From contig CM073590.1 of the NCBI GenBank assembly GCA_037074705.1, positions 3,842,001-3,906,000 of the forward strand: 64,000 nucleotides of DNA, given 5' to 3'. Below are positions 63,209-64,000 of this stretch, one piece after another (position 1 is the first letter of the stretch; each line of letters starts with the position of its first letter). Under the pieces are notes generated by a model, which searched no databases, had not been told where the DNA came from, and saw only the letters and a program-made list of their open reading frames with translations. The translations under genes and the position numbers were made by a program. The stretch comes from Zhengitettix transpicula. Its lineage: Eukaryota > Arthropoda > Insecta > Orthoptera > Tetrigidae.

Positions 63209-64000
63209 CTAGCTGTGTGCCCGGCGTTTCCCGAGATGTCACTTATCCATATCCTCCGATTTGATTCCAATTTCGGTTGCTTTTGCGCTTTTTTTAAAGT
63301 AATTCTCCTCGAACCCTATTCAAAAATGTGCTCACCTCCAATTTCGAAGGGGGCTGAACTCACTCACCGAATATATCGGCCGTTTTTACATATTCGAAAA
63401 TTTCCACCCCCGCAACTGCAAAAAAGCGACATTCATAGTCTCTGAATTGACTCGAGTCTCGGTTGTTTTTGCGTTATTTATATGTAACGTAGCTCCACTT
63501 CACCCTTAAGGGAGCACCCCTCCCCAGCCCGAAAAAAAACATCGACAGACATACTATCAAAGTCATTGACCTAAGGAAATAATAATTGTATGCAAATATA
63601 AACCGTTTAACTTGTTTGAAAATTTCCACCCCAAACCACTCACGCTTGGGGGATTTAAATGGCAAGTTGAATGTCGTAATTATACTCAGCGACATCCATA
63701 ACCCTGGATTTTACTCCAATCTCGGTTGTATTCGTGTTATTTTCTTTTAACGTCCGTCCACTCCCATCCCAAAGGCTGCTCCTTTTTCATGCTGTAAGGG
63801 GTTGTAATTATACTAAGATATCATCGGTAGAAACACTATCAATCTCTTTGAACCCTATTTATTGGACTCAAATATCGTCTGTTATAGCATGTTTGAATTT
63901 TTCCGCGTCCACACCACTCCTGGGAAAAAATTCTACAATAGTTTTCTTAAACTATTGTTTACATGATTTATTCATTAATCACCATTAAGAACTTATATCC
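63209..64000 (-). mobile_element. Helitron H10, partial at window edge
   Basis: CTAGCTGTGTGCCCGGCG at 63209 marks the 3' terminus, with the usual GATGTCACTTATCCATA sequence behind it. Diverged monomers continue to about 63930. The last bases are AT-rich and could be internal sequence. The 5' end is outside the window. Confidence 0.8.

Overview
The window is eukaryotic nuclear DNA, most likely from an arthropod and probably an insect with an AT-rich, transposon-rich genome. I base this on the absence of dense ORFs, many microsatellites, decayed non-LTR retrotransposons (Jockey-like, RTE-like, and a CR1/Jockey-type copy with a TCTA tail), a hAT-like element, fold-back elements and, above all, Helitron rolling-circle transposons. 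I cannot name the species. No host protein-coding gene could be supported. The only long, clearly meaningful ORF is a 5'-truncated reverse transcriptase at 55018-55875.

About 40 kb of the 64 kb is Helitron-derived. The elements have a 3' end (element strand) with a GC-rich hairpin followed by CACCCAGCTAG, and a 5' end of the form TCT(TCT)TATAAATAAAAA(T/A)GAG followed by a TGTATGTTTG minisatellite. They are filled with diverged tandem monomers of about 280-300 bp and encode no Rep/helicase, so they are non-autonomous. One plus-strand copy runs off the left edge (1-3342). Minus-strand copies form head-to-tail arrays in which the CTAG of one element directly abuts the TC of the next: H1-H3 (13781-26283), H4-H8 (28427-47884) and H9-H10 (61966 to beyond the right edge). 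Outer boundaries follow the Helitron rule of insertion between A and T.

Layout: 1-3342 Helitron H0; 3343-13780 AT-rich spacer with an unclassified GC-richer repeat family (R) at 4530-5585, 7293-7655 and 12205-12945, a fold-back element (6919-7138) and a Jockey-like RT pseudogene (7845-8680); 13781-26283 array H1-H3; 26284-28426 spacer with a possible LTR; 28427-47884 array H4-H8; 47885-54260 spacer with an inverted-repeat element (48784-49205) and another R cluster (51155-52285); 54261-56242 Helitron 5' fragment followed by the truncated LINE; 56855-57175 RTE endonuclease relic; 58975-59734 hAT-like element carrying a near-perfect fold-back; 59970-60310 Helitron scrap; 60460-61965 a five-monomer satellite of about 302 bp with alternating monomer types; then H9 and H10.

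There is no gene network to describe. The most notable system is structural: repeated head-to-tail Helitron insertion or rolling-circle concatemerisation, composite Helitrons that keep an internal 5' terminus, and monomer copy-number change between sister copies.
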